Assembly: GCA_002499085.1 (NCBI GenBank)
Contig: DAKD01000014.1
Coordinates: 726-24,336, forward strand
DNA: 23,611 nt
Direction of reading: 5' to 3'
Source of the DNA: Methanomassiliicoccales archaeon UBA280
Lineage (GTDB): Archaea; Thermoplasmatota; Thermoplasmata; SG8-5
Shown: positions 1 to 7,579 of the stretch, one piece after another
How positions within the stretch are numbered: the stretch's first letter is position 1
Layout of the letters: each line of letters begins with the position of its first letter
Notes under the pieces: generated by a model
Told to the model about the DNA's origin: nothing
Databases searched by the model: none
What the model saw: only the letters and a program-made list of their open reading frames with translations
Made by a program: the position numbers and the translations under genes

Positions 1-248
1 GGGTCCGTTACACCCACTACAACCTGATAGGCCGCAGACTCATCCTAAGGCGCCGGAGCTTTGAGCCATGAAGCATTCCAGCATCCATGACCTATGGGGA
101 ATTGTTCTCAGTTTCCCGAGATTATGCCCCGCCTTAGGGTAGATTATCCGCGTGTTACTGAGCAGTATGCCGAGGGTCTGAACCCTCTCGACTCGCATGT
201 CTTAAGCGGACACCAATAGCGGTAACCGACGGCAGGATCAACCGGAAT
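1..248 (-). rRNA. 16S rRNA, 5' end (partial)
   Basis: Read on the minus strand from about 248 downward, the sequence starts ATTCCGGTTGATCCTGCC, the universal archaeal 16S 5' end. It continues through the conserved early helices (ACCGCTATTGG, ACATGCGAGTCGA, CTGCTCAGTAACACG, GGATAATCTACCC, GGGAAACTG, and near the window edge CCTATCAGGTTGTAG). Only the first ~248 bases are present; the gene runs off the left edge. The series of motifs fits Thermoplasmata-like 16S, but that placement is by eye. The 3' side is outside the window, so linkage to 23S cannot be judged. Confidence 0.97.
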
Positions 249-266
249 TGATTGATTGATCTGCCT

Positions 267-287
267 CGGGTCGGCTCGTCCGACCCG
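267..287 (-). other. leader hairpin just upstream of 16S
   Basis: An 8-bp perfect inverted repeat (267-274 with 280-287, 5-base loop) lies 19 bases upstream of the 16S 5' end in transcription order. Pre-rRNA leaders of archaea carry stems used in processing; whether this one is part of the processing stem cannot be told without the 3' flank of 16S. Confidence 0.5.
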
Positions 288-583
288 TTACTGAGTTATT
301 GCGTATTTCCAGACGGCTGGTGTGGCCGCCTGGCTGGTATTTCTACCTCTTTCGCTTGGGTTTATTCAAGCGGGTGATCAAGTATCACCATGTCATCGAA
401 CGTCAGATGCAAGAGGGCCTGTAAGACCAGTTTTTCTCGCATCTCCATGTGTGCGCGGCGATGGAAATGGCATGACTCACAGGGTAAGCATCAGCCCCCC
501 TCATCTGCCGGCCGTTCGCCGCAGGCTTAAACAGTGTGCCCATACGGGCGTTGCATAAGCAGGGAACACCCCAAAGACCAACC

Positions 584-593
584 TATATTTAAA
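584..593 (-). promoter_or_regulatory. probable 16S rRNA TATA box inside a palindrome
   Basis: The minus strand reads TTTAAATATA here, a strong archaeal TATA box. It would start transcription near 560, giving a leader of about 310 bases before the 16S. The box is flanked by the inverted repeat CAACCT (579-584) and AGGTTG (593-598), so a dimeric regulator or simply TBP/TFB symmetry could be involved. Other TATA-like strings lie further upstream. Confidence 0.6.
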
Positions 594-769
594 GGTTGCA
601 GGATGTTCCCATCTTGGATTATCATAGGTGCCCGCAGTATTAATACATTTGCTATTTCAGCAACCTGGGGCCACCAGTTATCAATTATCTCTGTGTTTAA
701 ATCTCTTCTTAAATTGTTTGAACAAAGTCTTCCGGCATCGGCTCCTGCCACTTTAGCAGCCATGCACAC

Positions 770-1816
770 TCAGGCGAACACCCCTAGCAGCAGGACAATG
801 AACGCCGAATACAGCCCGATCAGGACAATGCCATCCCTTTTTCCCACATATTCGCTGTGCATCATGACGAGAAGGGCCGAGCCCGCGAGGATCATGAATG
901 GCGCAGTGAATGCGGCAGTCGTCCAATCGAATACAATCGGCCTGATTGCGGCCGAGATGCCGAGGACCAGGAGCACATTGGTGATGCACGAGCCCATGGT
1001 GTTGCCCAGCGCAAGGCCCTCGATGCGCTTCCTTGCCGCATTGACCGAGACGGTAATCTCCGGAAGCGTAGTCCCCAGGGAGACCAATGTCAGCCCGATA
1101 ATTCCGGAACCGATGTTCAGCCCGGCTGCAAGGTTTATTGCCCCGTCAATAAGGAGTTCCGCGCCGATGATCACCATGGCAATGCCCAGGATGATGAATC
1201 CCCCGTCCTTCAAGGCCTGTTTCCTTGCCAGGGAAGGCCGGCCGACGAAACGTTTCGGTTCGAGCGTTCTCTTTTTGAAGTGGATTTGATCGGTGATGGC
1301 CCTGACATACTCGAATTTCACGAAGAACCTCACGAAACCGTGGAACTCTCCCTCGGTCCCAAGGTCATCCTTTGCCCGGGAAAGAAATGCCAGGTAGGCT
1401 ATGAACACGGCCAAGAAAACAATCCCCCCCAGAAGGCCGATGTCTCCCCAGACAATGAAAACATAGAACAGGATAAACACTGCGAGCATGATGTACCCGT
1501 CCCGTTTCAGGCCCGTTTTCGTGGTCCTTATCTTCGAATAAAATCCAGTGATTCCCAGGACAAGACAGATATTGGAGACATTGGCCCCAATGACATTCCC
1601 CACTATGAACTCTGTCTCACCCTCCAGGGATGCGGAAACGGCCGCAGCCAACTCCGGCACGGAAGTCCCTATGGCCACTATGGTGAGCCCAATCATAAAG
1701 TCTGAAACACCGAATCTCTTGGCAATCCTGGAGGCCGAGTCCACAAGGAAATCCGCGCCCTTCACCAGCAGCAGGAGCCCGAGGCCGAGCAGGCCCAGGC
1801 TGAGCATGTCCAACAT
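770..1816 (-). CDS. Na+/Ca2+ exchanger family (CaCA) antiporter
   Basis: A 348-residue polytopic membrane protein of the calcium/cation antiporter superfamily, the group of archaeal NCX_Mj and bacterial YrbG. The two inverted alpha repeats are clear: GTSVPE at 50-55 followed by GNVIGANVSN at 73-82, and GTTLPE at 248-253 followed by GNTMGSCITN at 271-280. In the family the two Glu residues (here Glu55 and Glu253) bind Ca2+/Na+ in the membrane centre. The second repeat has Cys where an Asn is usual after GS, so ion selectivity may differ. A cytosolic loop of about 60 residues (145-205) joins the halves. The ATG at 1816 is preceded by a TATA-like CATTTAACTC at 1838-1847, which would give a leaderless message. 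The gene follows the acyl-CoA synthetase with a 38-base gap, so it could also be read through from it. Confidence 0.92.
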   Translation of the reverse strand: MLDMLSLGLLGLGLLLLVKGADFLVDSASRIAKRFGVSDFMIGLTIVAIGTSVPELAAAVSASLEGETEFIVGNVIGANVSNICLVLGITGFYSKIRTTKTGLKRDGYIMLAVFILFYVFIVWGDIGLLGGIVFLAVFIAYLAFLSRAKDDLGTEGEFHGFVRFFVKFEYVRAITDQIHFKKRTLEPKRFVGRPSLARKQALKDGGFIILGIAMVIIGAELLIDGAINLAAGLNIGSGIIGLTLVSLGTTLPEITVSVNAARKRIEGLALGNTMGSCITNVLLVLGISAAIRPIVFDWTTAAFTAPFMILAGSALLVMMHSEYVGKRDGIVLIGLYSAFIVLLLGVFA

Positions 1817-1837
1817 GGAAACGGCATAGGCTCACAT

Positions 1838-1847
1838 GAGTTAAATG
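1838..1847 (-). promoter_or_regulatory. possible TATA box for the exchanger gene
   Basis: The minus strand reads CATTTAACTC centred about 27 bases before the ATG at 1816, so the start codon would be the first bases of the RNA. The match is modest and the gene may equally belong to the upstream transcript. Confidence 0.4.
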
Positions 1848-1854
1848 TTGCCGG

Positions 1855-3498
1855 TTATTTTTCCCCGGCTCTCAGCTCGTTCCTCTTAATCTTGCCAGAA
1901 ATTGTCTTCGGAAGCTCAGTCACGTACTCGATGACCCGGGGATATTTGTATGGCGCAGTCGTGTTCTTCACATGGTCCTGGATTTCCTTGGTCAGCTTGT
2001 CCGACGGCGCAAACCCTTTCTTCAGGATGATGAAGGCCTTGACGACTATACCTCTGGTCTTGCCCGGGTCCTCGGCTCCCACCACTGCGCATTCCGCGAC
2101 TCCGGGGTGCTCCATGAGGGCGCTTTCGACCTCGAACGGCCCGATCCTGTACCCGGAGGATTTTATCACATCGTCATCCCTGCCCACGAACCAGAAATAG
2201 CCGTCCTCGTCGCGGTATGCCTTGTCCCCGGTGAAGTAGAAATCATGGTGGAAGGCCTTGGCCATCGCGTCCGGGTCCCTCCAGTATTCTTTCATCAGGC
2301 CGGGAGGCCATCCGTTGCCCAGGAATATGGCGATATTGCCCTCGGTGTTCGGAGGCAGCTCCTTCCCCTCGTCGTCAACGATTCTCACATCATGGCCCGG
2401 CGTGGGTTTGCCCACGGAACCGTATTTGATGGGCATGGAGGGGTAGTTGGACAGCACGCATGTGGTCTCTGTCTGGCCGAAGAAGTCATATATGTCCAGG
2501 CCGAAGCGCTTCTTCCAGACCTTGATGACCTCCGGGTTCATGGGCTCGCCCGCGGACATGCAATGCCTCAGCTTCAGGTCGTACTTGCTCAGGTCCATCT
2601 GCACCAGCATCCTGTAGACTGTCGGAGGGGCGCAGAATGTGGTGACTCCGAATTTCTCCATGTTCCGGAGCAGGCCGTCCGGGTCGAATCTTGAAGGCGT
2701 CTCCCACTGGATGATGGCGGCGCCCACGATCATCTGCCCGAAGAACTTTCCCCACGATGCCTTTGCCCAACCTGTTTCGGAAGTGGTCCAGTGCAGGTCA
2801 TGTGGTGTGAGTGCCTGGGCATAGCGGGCAGTCACCTCATGGCCTATCGGGTATGCATGGGTGTGCAACACCATCTTCGGCGGGCCTGTTGTGCCCGATG
2901 TGAAGTAAATCATCATGGGGTCCGAGCTCTTGGTTTTCTCGATGCCAGCCCTGTCCAAACGCTCCGGTGCCTTCTCCATCTCCTCCTTGTACGAAGCCCA
3001 CTCCAGCACTTTGTGGTCCACAATCATGCGGTGCTTCAGTGTCGGGCACTCGTCCATGATCCGTTCGACGCGGCCGACATGGCTCAGGTCGGTTATGACC
3101 ATGCAGGCCTCCGCTCTGTTGACCCTATACTTGATGTCCTTCGACGTTAGCAGGACAGTTCCCGGCATGGGCACTATTCCGAGTTTGTACATGCCCAGAA
3201 GGCATATGTACCACTCGGGCGTGGATTCGAGTATCACAAGAACCCTGTCCCCCTTCTTCAGGCCCATCTTCAGCAGGACATTCGCGAATTTGTCTGACTG
3301 CACGCTCAGGTCGTAGAAAGTATGGTAAGTGTGGGTGCCGTCCGCGTGTATCGACAGCAGAGCGGACTTGGTTCTGTCCAACGCCCGCCTGTCGACGACA
3401 TCGAATCCGAAGTTGAAGTATTCGGGCACGTCCCATTTGAACGTCCTGTACACTTTCTCATAATCGAAATCATAATCCTCGTCCGATATTTTCCTCAT
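1855..3498 (-). CDS. AMP-forming acyl-CoA synthetase (ACSM-like)
   Basis: A 547-residue ANL-superfamily enzyme, expected to make acyl-CoA from a carboxylic acid, ATP and CoA via an acyl-adenylate in the cytoplasm. All core motifs are visible: phosphate loop FTSGTTGPPK at 199-208, GQTET at 341-345, YFTGD at 421-425, the hinge and A8 segment GRDDDVIKSSGYRIGP at 439-454, and the catalytic Lys536 in PKTISGK. Length and N-terminus (tryptophan/phenylalanine-rich start, FNFGFDVVD) fit the medium-chain/ACSM-type subgroup rather than acetyl-CoA synthetase, but the acid used cannot be read from sequence. The gene lies 66 bases after the small membrane protein gene. A weak TATA-like CTTAAGTA near 3535-3543 on the minus strand could give it its own promoter. 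It has no obvious functional link to the upstream membrane genes. Confidence 0.93.
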   Translation of the reverse strand: MRKISDEDYDFDYEKVYRTFKWDVPEYFNFGFDVVDRRALDRTKSALLSIHADGTHTYHTFYDLSVQSDKFANVLLKMGLKKGDRVLVILESTPEWYICLLGMYKLGIVPMPGTVLLTSKDIKYRVNRAEACMVITDLSHVGRVERIMDECPTLKHRMIVDHKVLEWASYKEEMEKAPERLDRAGIEKTKSSDPMMIYFTSGTTGPPKMVLHTHAYPIGHEVTARYAQALTPHDLHWTTSETGWAKASWGKFFGQMIVGAAIIQWETPSRFDPDGLLRNMEKFGVTTFCAPPTVYRMLVQMDLSKYDLKLRHCMSAGEPMNPEVIKVWKKRFGLDIYDFFGQTETTCVLSNYPSMPIKYGSVGKPTPGHDVRIVDDEGKELPPNTEGNIAIFLGNGWPPGLMKEYWRDPDAMAKAFHHDFYFTGDKAYRDEDGYFWFVGRDDDVIKSSGYRIGPFEVESALMEHPGVAECAVVGAEDPGKTRGIVVKAFIILKKGFAPSDKLTKEIQDHVKNTTAPYKYPRVIEYVTELPKTISGKIKRNELRAGEK

Positions 3499-3564
3499 GA
3501 TGGCACCGTACCTGGCCAGGAATCTCGATGCTGTACTTAAGAATTATCGTGTTTCGCTCGGCGT

Positions 3565-3903
3565 TCAATCCTCGTCGTCGTCCGCCGCCACCGAGTCCTT
3601 CTTCTTCTCGAATCTGATCCTCACGCCCTGCGGCGCGAATACGCCGACAAGCACAAGCCCGGCGAAGGCGAAGGCACATACCCAAACTGTTATTGTGACC
3701 GCATCCGGCCAATCCAGCGTTGCCGACGCATACCACAGCAGAAAGAAGAGCAGCAGAAAAACGGCCGCGCTGAGCAGCAGTTGTAGCGTCTCCCTTCTCT
3801 CGCGCGTCCAGTGCTCCCTGACCCGCGGGTATTTGAGGGCCACTGCAAGCAGGCAAATGTAAACAACCGCAGCAGCGAGCAGGGCCCACTCCACTGTCGT
3901 CAT
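3565..3903 (-). CDS. small three-helix membrane protein, unknown function
   Basis: A 112-residue protein I do not recognise. Three hydrophobic helices are evident at about 5-24, 41-63 and 68-90. A basic loop (KYPRVREHWTRERR) follows helix 1, and a charged tail ends in DDDED. Its ATG directly abuts the TAG stop of the AAA+ ATPase gene (TAG at 3906-3904, ATG at 3903-3901), and a GAGGAAG element about 8 bases upstream can serve as ribosome-binding site. This arrangement implies translational coupling, and the protein may be a partner of the ATPase. No catalytic motif is visible. Confidence 0.85.
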   Translation of the reverse strand: MTTVEWALLAAAVVYICLLAVALKYPRVREHWTRERRETLQLLLSAAVFLLLFFLLWYASATLDWPDAVTITVWVCAFAFAGLVLVGVFAPQGVRIRFEKKKDSVAADDDED

Positions 3904-6555
3904 CTATGGCTTCCTCGCTTTGTAGACCTTCATGAAGTTCATGGACGATTCCAGGTCCTCCGGGGATATGGAGCTCTCCACCCTCTCCAGGGCCTTGAAG
4001 AGGTGCTCCTTAGTTACTACGCGTTTCGAGTTGTCGTGGGCGTTGATGACTGCCATAAGCTTTGCCTCGTCCACGACGGCGGCTATGTCCGCGCTGCTGT
4101 AGTTCTCGCTCCTCTGCGCAAGCTCGTTGATAGTGGCCTGGCTGACATCCTGGGCCTTGGGAATGTCCCTGAGATAGATGCCGAATATTTTCTCTCTCGC
4201 CTCCAGGTTCGGCGGCGGCACGAAGAACAGCTTGTCGAATCTGCCGGGCCTCAGAAGGCTGGAATGAAGCACATGGGGGCAGTTCGTCGTGGCAATAACG
4301 AGAATATGCTCCTTGGCGTCGACATTGTCGACTTCGGCAAGTATCTGGCCCATGACCTTACCCGCCTCCGGGTCCTCTATCACATCCTTGGAGCCTATGA
4401 CATCGATGTGCTCGATCAGGACGATGGAAGGCGTGGCCTCCCTGGCTCGGTAAAAGATCTCCTTTATCGAAGGCGTGAAGTCAGTCTGCCCGCCAATGAG
4501 CTCAGTCGCGCTTATGTCCTGTATCGTAAGGTCCAGATTGTTGGCCGCAGCTTTCATTATGTATTTCTTGCCGCATCCGGGCGGCCCGAAAAGCAACATG
4601 CCCCTGCCCGTCTTGAGCCTGAAATCCTCCAGCACTTTCGGCTCCTTGATGAGGAGTTGCATGTAATCATGGAGGTCTCTCTTCAGCCTGTCCGCGCCAG
4701 CGACATCGTTCCAGTCCACCGTGCGCCTTCCCGAGTCGCGCTTCACCTTGTGCATCTTCCTCTCGAAATCAAGTTTGAGAAGCTCATATGTCTTCAGCAT
4801 GGAAAGGGATATGCTGGGCTTGATGACGGATGCGACATAATTCAGGTCCTCGGCAGTGATGACCGCGTCCTGGCCCGTGTCGATGGCCCGTTTCATCGCG
4901 ACCGTCGCCCCCTCCCTGGCCAGGTTGGCAAGGTCAGCGCCGCTGAATCTTTCCGCTTTCACCGCGACCTCGTCCAGTTCTATGCCCGGGGCAAGCGGCC
5001 TGCCCTTGAGATGAACGCTCAGAATGGCTTTTCTCTCCTCGAGGTCGGGCGGCGGAACATAGATGATCTTGTCGAATCTCCCGGGCCTCAGAAGTGCCGG
5101 GTCAATCATCTCCGGCTTGTTCGTTGTACCGACCAGTATTATCCCTGCGGAATGGTCCATTCCGTCAAGCTCGGCGAGTATGATGCTCAGCAGCCTCGGC
5201 GTGACATCGTCGCCGGCATACAGGTCCCTGTGTTTGGCCATGGCCTCGAGGTCGTCGAAGAAAATGATGCAGGGCCTCCTCTCCTTGGCCATCCTGAAAA
5301 GGTCAGCGACTTTGGTCTCGCTCTCTCCGTACCATTTCGACATTATGTCCGAGCACTTTACCGTCACCATCTCGACATGCAGCTCGTTGGCGAGTGCCTT
5401 CATCAGCATGGTCTTGCCGCACCCGGGCGGGCCGAAAAGAAGAACGCCCTTCGGCGGATCTATGCCGTATTTCTGGGCCACGTCGCTCATGAGCAGCGGC
5501 ACCATTATCGACTCCTTCAGGTCCTCCTTCACGTCCTCCAGGCCGCCCACGAGTTCGAAGCTGCTCTCCCCGAGGTTCTCCATGTCCGAGATCCTGGTCC
5601 CGACGCTCGCTTCCCTCTCAATGGACTGGAAATAGGGCTGAAAGAACTCCCTGCCGGCTCGGCCGAGCATGATGGCGCTGAATACAGCGCCGAACAGCAG
5701 AACCCCGGCCAGGTAACCGTTCTGGCCCGGCACCAGGAGTGCCGTGTAGAAACCCAGGAAAGCGCCGGCGATTATGCCGGACGGGACAAACGCCATCGGC
5801 AGGGTATATTTCGAGTCAGGCACATCCCTGTGGAAGAACCTGTGCACTATGAAGACCGCAATCCCGATAATGAATATCTGGACAATGGGCGCGACAGAGA
5901 GCCCGAGATTGTCCCCGACCACGCTGCTGATGATGTCCAGGTCGGTGTTCTGGATGCCCATCAGTGCGGTCCCGATGTCAGCCAGCGTGAAATTTTCCGC
6001 AGCGGGCCTGAAGAAGACCATGAAGCTGGAATAATGCTGGGGCCCGACAAACATGCCCGCGACGGTCAGATTCCCGCAGGTCACGAGAAACGTGAGGAAC
6101 ACTCCGCCCATCACAAGCACGCCCAGCGACAGAAGCAGAGGCAGCATAGTGGCAGCGGCAACAGGGACGATCAGGGAGAGCCCGAACCTCGAGAGGAATA
6201 TCATCAGGAACCCGAGATAGCCAAGCTTCCATTCGAACAGCGAGACGATCAGGGAGACGAGCATGAACAGAACCATGAAGAAACCGAATTCCGGCAGCTG
6301 GTATCCGGCAGCAGCGCAAACAAGCCCGCTCATGAGCAGCAGCGAGAGATACGGGAACTTTATTGCCAAAACAGAAACAATGACAGAGGCCAGCAGCACC
6401 ATCCAGAGCGGGTAGAACGGTATCCATGTCATGCCGAAAATGCCCAGTATGAAGAACAGGAGCGGAGTGAGGAACCAGGGGTATCTCCTCTCGGTTTCAA
6501 GGGTCTGGACGATGAGCCCAGTCACCGGATTCTTGCGTTCTGACTGGTTAATCAT
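3904..6555 (-). CDS. polytopic membrane-anchored Cdc48-like AAA+ ATPase with degenerate D2
   Basis: An 883-residue protein. Residues 25-300 hold about eight to ten hydrophobic helices; two AAA+ domains follow. D1 (about 335-575) has Walker A GPPGCGKT at 375-382, Walker B IIFFDD ending at Asp435 (Asp in place of the usual catalytic Glu), pore loop KWYGES near 407-412 and arginine-finger segment RPGRFDK near 490-496. D2 (about 612-860) keeps the fold and RPGRFDK, but its Walker A is GPPGCGKK (Thr to Lys at 664), its Walker B is IVLIEH (Asp-Glu to Glu-His, 715-716), and the pore loop is LIGGQTD without an aromatic residue. D1 is therefore the likely motor and D2 a non-hydrolysing structural domain. 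There is no FtsH-type protease motif, so it is more likely an unfoldase or segregase for membrane clients. The start overlaps the preceding gene by 8 bases. The family assignment is firm; the role is inferred. Confidence 0.93.
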   Translation of the reverse strand: MINQSERKNPVTGLIVQTLETERRYPWFLTPLLFFILGIFGMTWIPFYPLWMVLLASVIVSVLAIKFPYLSLLLMSGLVCAAAGYQLPEFGFFMVLFMLVSLIVSLFEWKLGYLGFLMIFLSRFGLSLIVPVAAATMLPLLLSLGVLVMGGVFLTFLVTCGNLTVAGMFVGPQHYSSFMVFFRPAAENFTLADIGTALMGIQNTDLDIISSVVGDNLGLSVAPIVQIFIIGIAVFIVHRFFHRDVPDSKYTLPMAFVPSGIIAGAFLGFYTALLVPGQNGYLAGVLLFGAVFSAIMLGRAGREFFQPYFQSIEREASVGTRISDMENLGESSFELVGGLEDVKEDLKESIMVPLLMSDVAQKYGIDPPKGVLLFGPPGCGKTMLMKALANELHVEMVTVKCSDIMSKWYGESETKVADLFRMAKERRPCIIFFDDLEAMAKHRDLYAGDDVTPRLLSIILAELDGMDHSAGIILVGTTNKPEMIDPALLRPGRFDKIIYVPPPDLEERKAILSVHLKGRPLAPGIELDEVAVKAERFSGADLANLAREGATVAMKRAIDTGQDAVITAEDLNYVASVIKPSISLSMLKTYELLKLDFERKMHKVKRDSGRRTVDWNDVAGADRLKRDLHDYMQLLIKEPKVLEDFRLKTGRGMLLFGPPGCGKKYIMKAAANNLDLTIQDISATELIGGQTDFTPSIKEIFYRAREATPSIVLIEHIDVIGSKDVIEDPEAGKVMGQILAEVDNVDAKEHILVIATTNCPHVLHSSLLRPGRFDKLFFVPPPNLEAREKIFGIYLRDIPKAQDVSQATINELAQRSENYSSADIAAVVDEAKLMAVINAHDNSKRVVTKEHLFKALERVESSISPEDLESSMNFMKVYKARKP

Positions 6556-7570
6556 CCTCCTTCACCTCCTGGAATGTGACTTCGGGCCCCCTCTTGGCGA
6601 CCAGCATGTCAGTCGCCTTCTTCCTCCTCTTGATGCCCAGTGCGTAAATGTAGATGAACAGGGGAATTGCCAGCGCGCACATCCCTGCCATCGCGACCAG
6701 GATATTGGCGTCAGGAAGCCATATGCTTCTGTCATCCGAGCCGTCAGTGTACTCGAACGGGAAGTCGGTGTACTCCTCTATGCCCATCACGCTGTAGTTG
6801 TACATGCCCGAGGTGATCAGAGTGGTGTACTGGTCCCAAGCAGTCACCCAGAACGTGACATTGGTCCCGGCCTCGAATCCGGGCACGGTCTTTGTCATCC
6901 GTGTGGAATTGGCATTGGTCTTGGTGAAGTTCCAGCCCCCCTCGCGGAGCTCGCCCTCCGGGGTCACGTAAGTCAGGTACAGGTTCGCACCGGTGATGGT
7001 GACATTGTTCCTCGAGACCAGGGTGATGACCACCTCCTCGGACGCATTGACATTCATCGGCCAATATGTCAATTCTATGTTCTCGGCGAAGGTCTCGTTC
7101 CTCCAGCCGCTCCCCACGACCGAGTAGGAGAAAGCGTACGAGTTCCTCGAATCCATGGCCTCGTAGTAATAATCGTAAACGAACACGTAGAACTCCATGT
7201 CGTACCCGTTGAGGGGGAAGGGCTCGATAATGCACCTGAACACGGTGTCATTCACCCTGAAGAACGGGTATGAGAACGGGAACTGCACCCCATCCCCCGG
7301 GTACACAACTCCGTATATGCTGGCCTGCTTTATCCACACAGCGGGAATCTTGGATGTAACGGTAATGGTCATGGAGTCCATCGTCGTCGGGGTTTCAGGG
7401 GTCACGTTCACAAGGAGGTTCTCGGCAAATGTGTCGTACTGCCAGCCTATCTCCCCCACCCTGGTTCCCGTGCTCCTCTGCACAGAAATGTCATCCGGGG
7501 CGGCTGCAGCTCCGGTCAGGAGCAGGATCCCGGCGAGGGCGAGTGCCAGCATCAGATTTAACATTTTCAT
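6548..7570 (-). CDS. type I membrane protein with two Ig-like repeats, unknown function
   Basis: A 340-residue protein with a clean signal peptide (residues 1-24, basic start then a Leu/Ala-rich core ending GAAAA). An outside region of about 260 residues follows, then one membrane helix (about 288-312) and a basic cytoplasmic tail beginning KRRKK and ending in acidic residues. The outside part contains two related beta-sandwich units, recognised by the repeated opening GWQYDTFAENLLV (about 43-55) and GWRNETFAENIEL (about 156-168), each followed by an alternating hydrophobic run. Many N-x-S/T sequons suggest N-glycosylation. It starts 9 bases after the upstream gene and overlaps the ATPase gene by 8 bases (ATGATTAA), so the three are probably co-translated. 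A sensor or adaptor role for the ATPase is possible but unproven. Confidence 0.88.
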   Translation of the reverse strand: MKMLNLMLALALAGILLLTGAAAAPDDISVQRSTGTRVGEIGWQYDTFAENLLVNVTPETPTTMDSMTITVTSKIPAVWIKQASIYGVVYPGDGVQFPFSYPFFRVNDTVFRCIIEPFPLNGYDMEFYVFVYDYYYEAMDSRNSYAFSYSVVGSGWRNETFAENIELTYWPMNVNASEEVVITLVSRNNVTITGANLYLTYVTPEGELREGGWNFTKTNANSTRMTKTVPGFEAGTNVTFWVTAWDQYTTLITSGMYNYSVMGIEEYTDFPFEYTDGSDDRSIWLPDANILVAMAGMCALAIPLFIYIYALGIKRRKKATDMLVAKRGPEVTFQEVKEDD

Positions 7571-7579
7571 TTTCAGACC

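Larger units (their letters stand above)
249..769 (-). other. rRNA leader and promoter region, no gene seen
   Basis: These 521 bases separate the exchanger gene from the 16S gene. The part next to 16S has tandem ATTG units (247-260) and a perfect 8-bp hairpin at 267-287 (CGGGTCGG / CCGACCCG, loop CTCGT), a plausible part of the pre-16S leader. Another stem is GGTGAT/ATCACC around 375-391. The stretch at about 600-750 is clearly more AT-rich than the genes and contains further TATA-like strings on the minus strand (TTTAAACA and TTTAAGAA near 700-715). That is consistent with multiple rRNA promoters. No convincing coding sequence was seen. Confidence 0.6.

Noticed and set aside
527..769. 80-codon minus-strand open frame between the exchanger and 16S
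   Set aside because: It is AT-rich with codons (TTA, ATA, AAT) unlike the neighbouring genes, runs across the strong rRNA TATA box, and has no recognisable domain.
3811..6543. 910-codon plus-strand open frame opposite the AAA+ ATPase
   Set aside because: A by-product of high GC at third codon positions; the minus strand encodes a clear two-domain AAA+ protein, and the antisense translation is a His/Gln/Arg-rich jumble.
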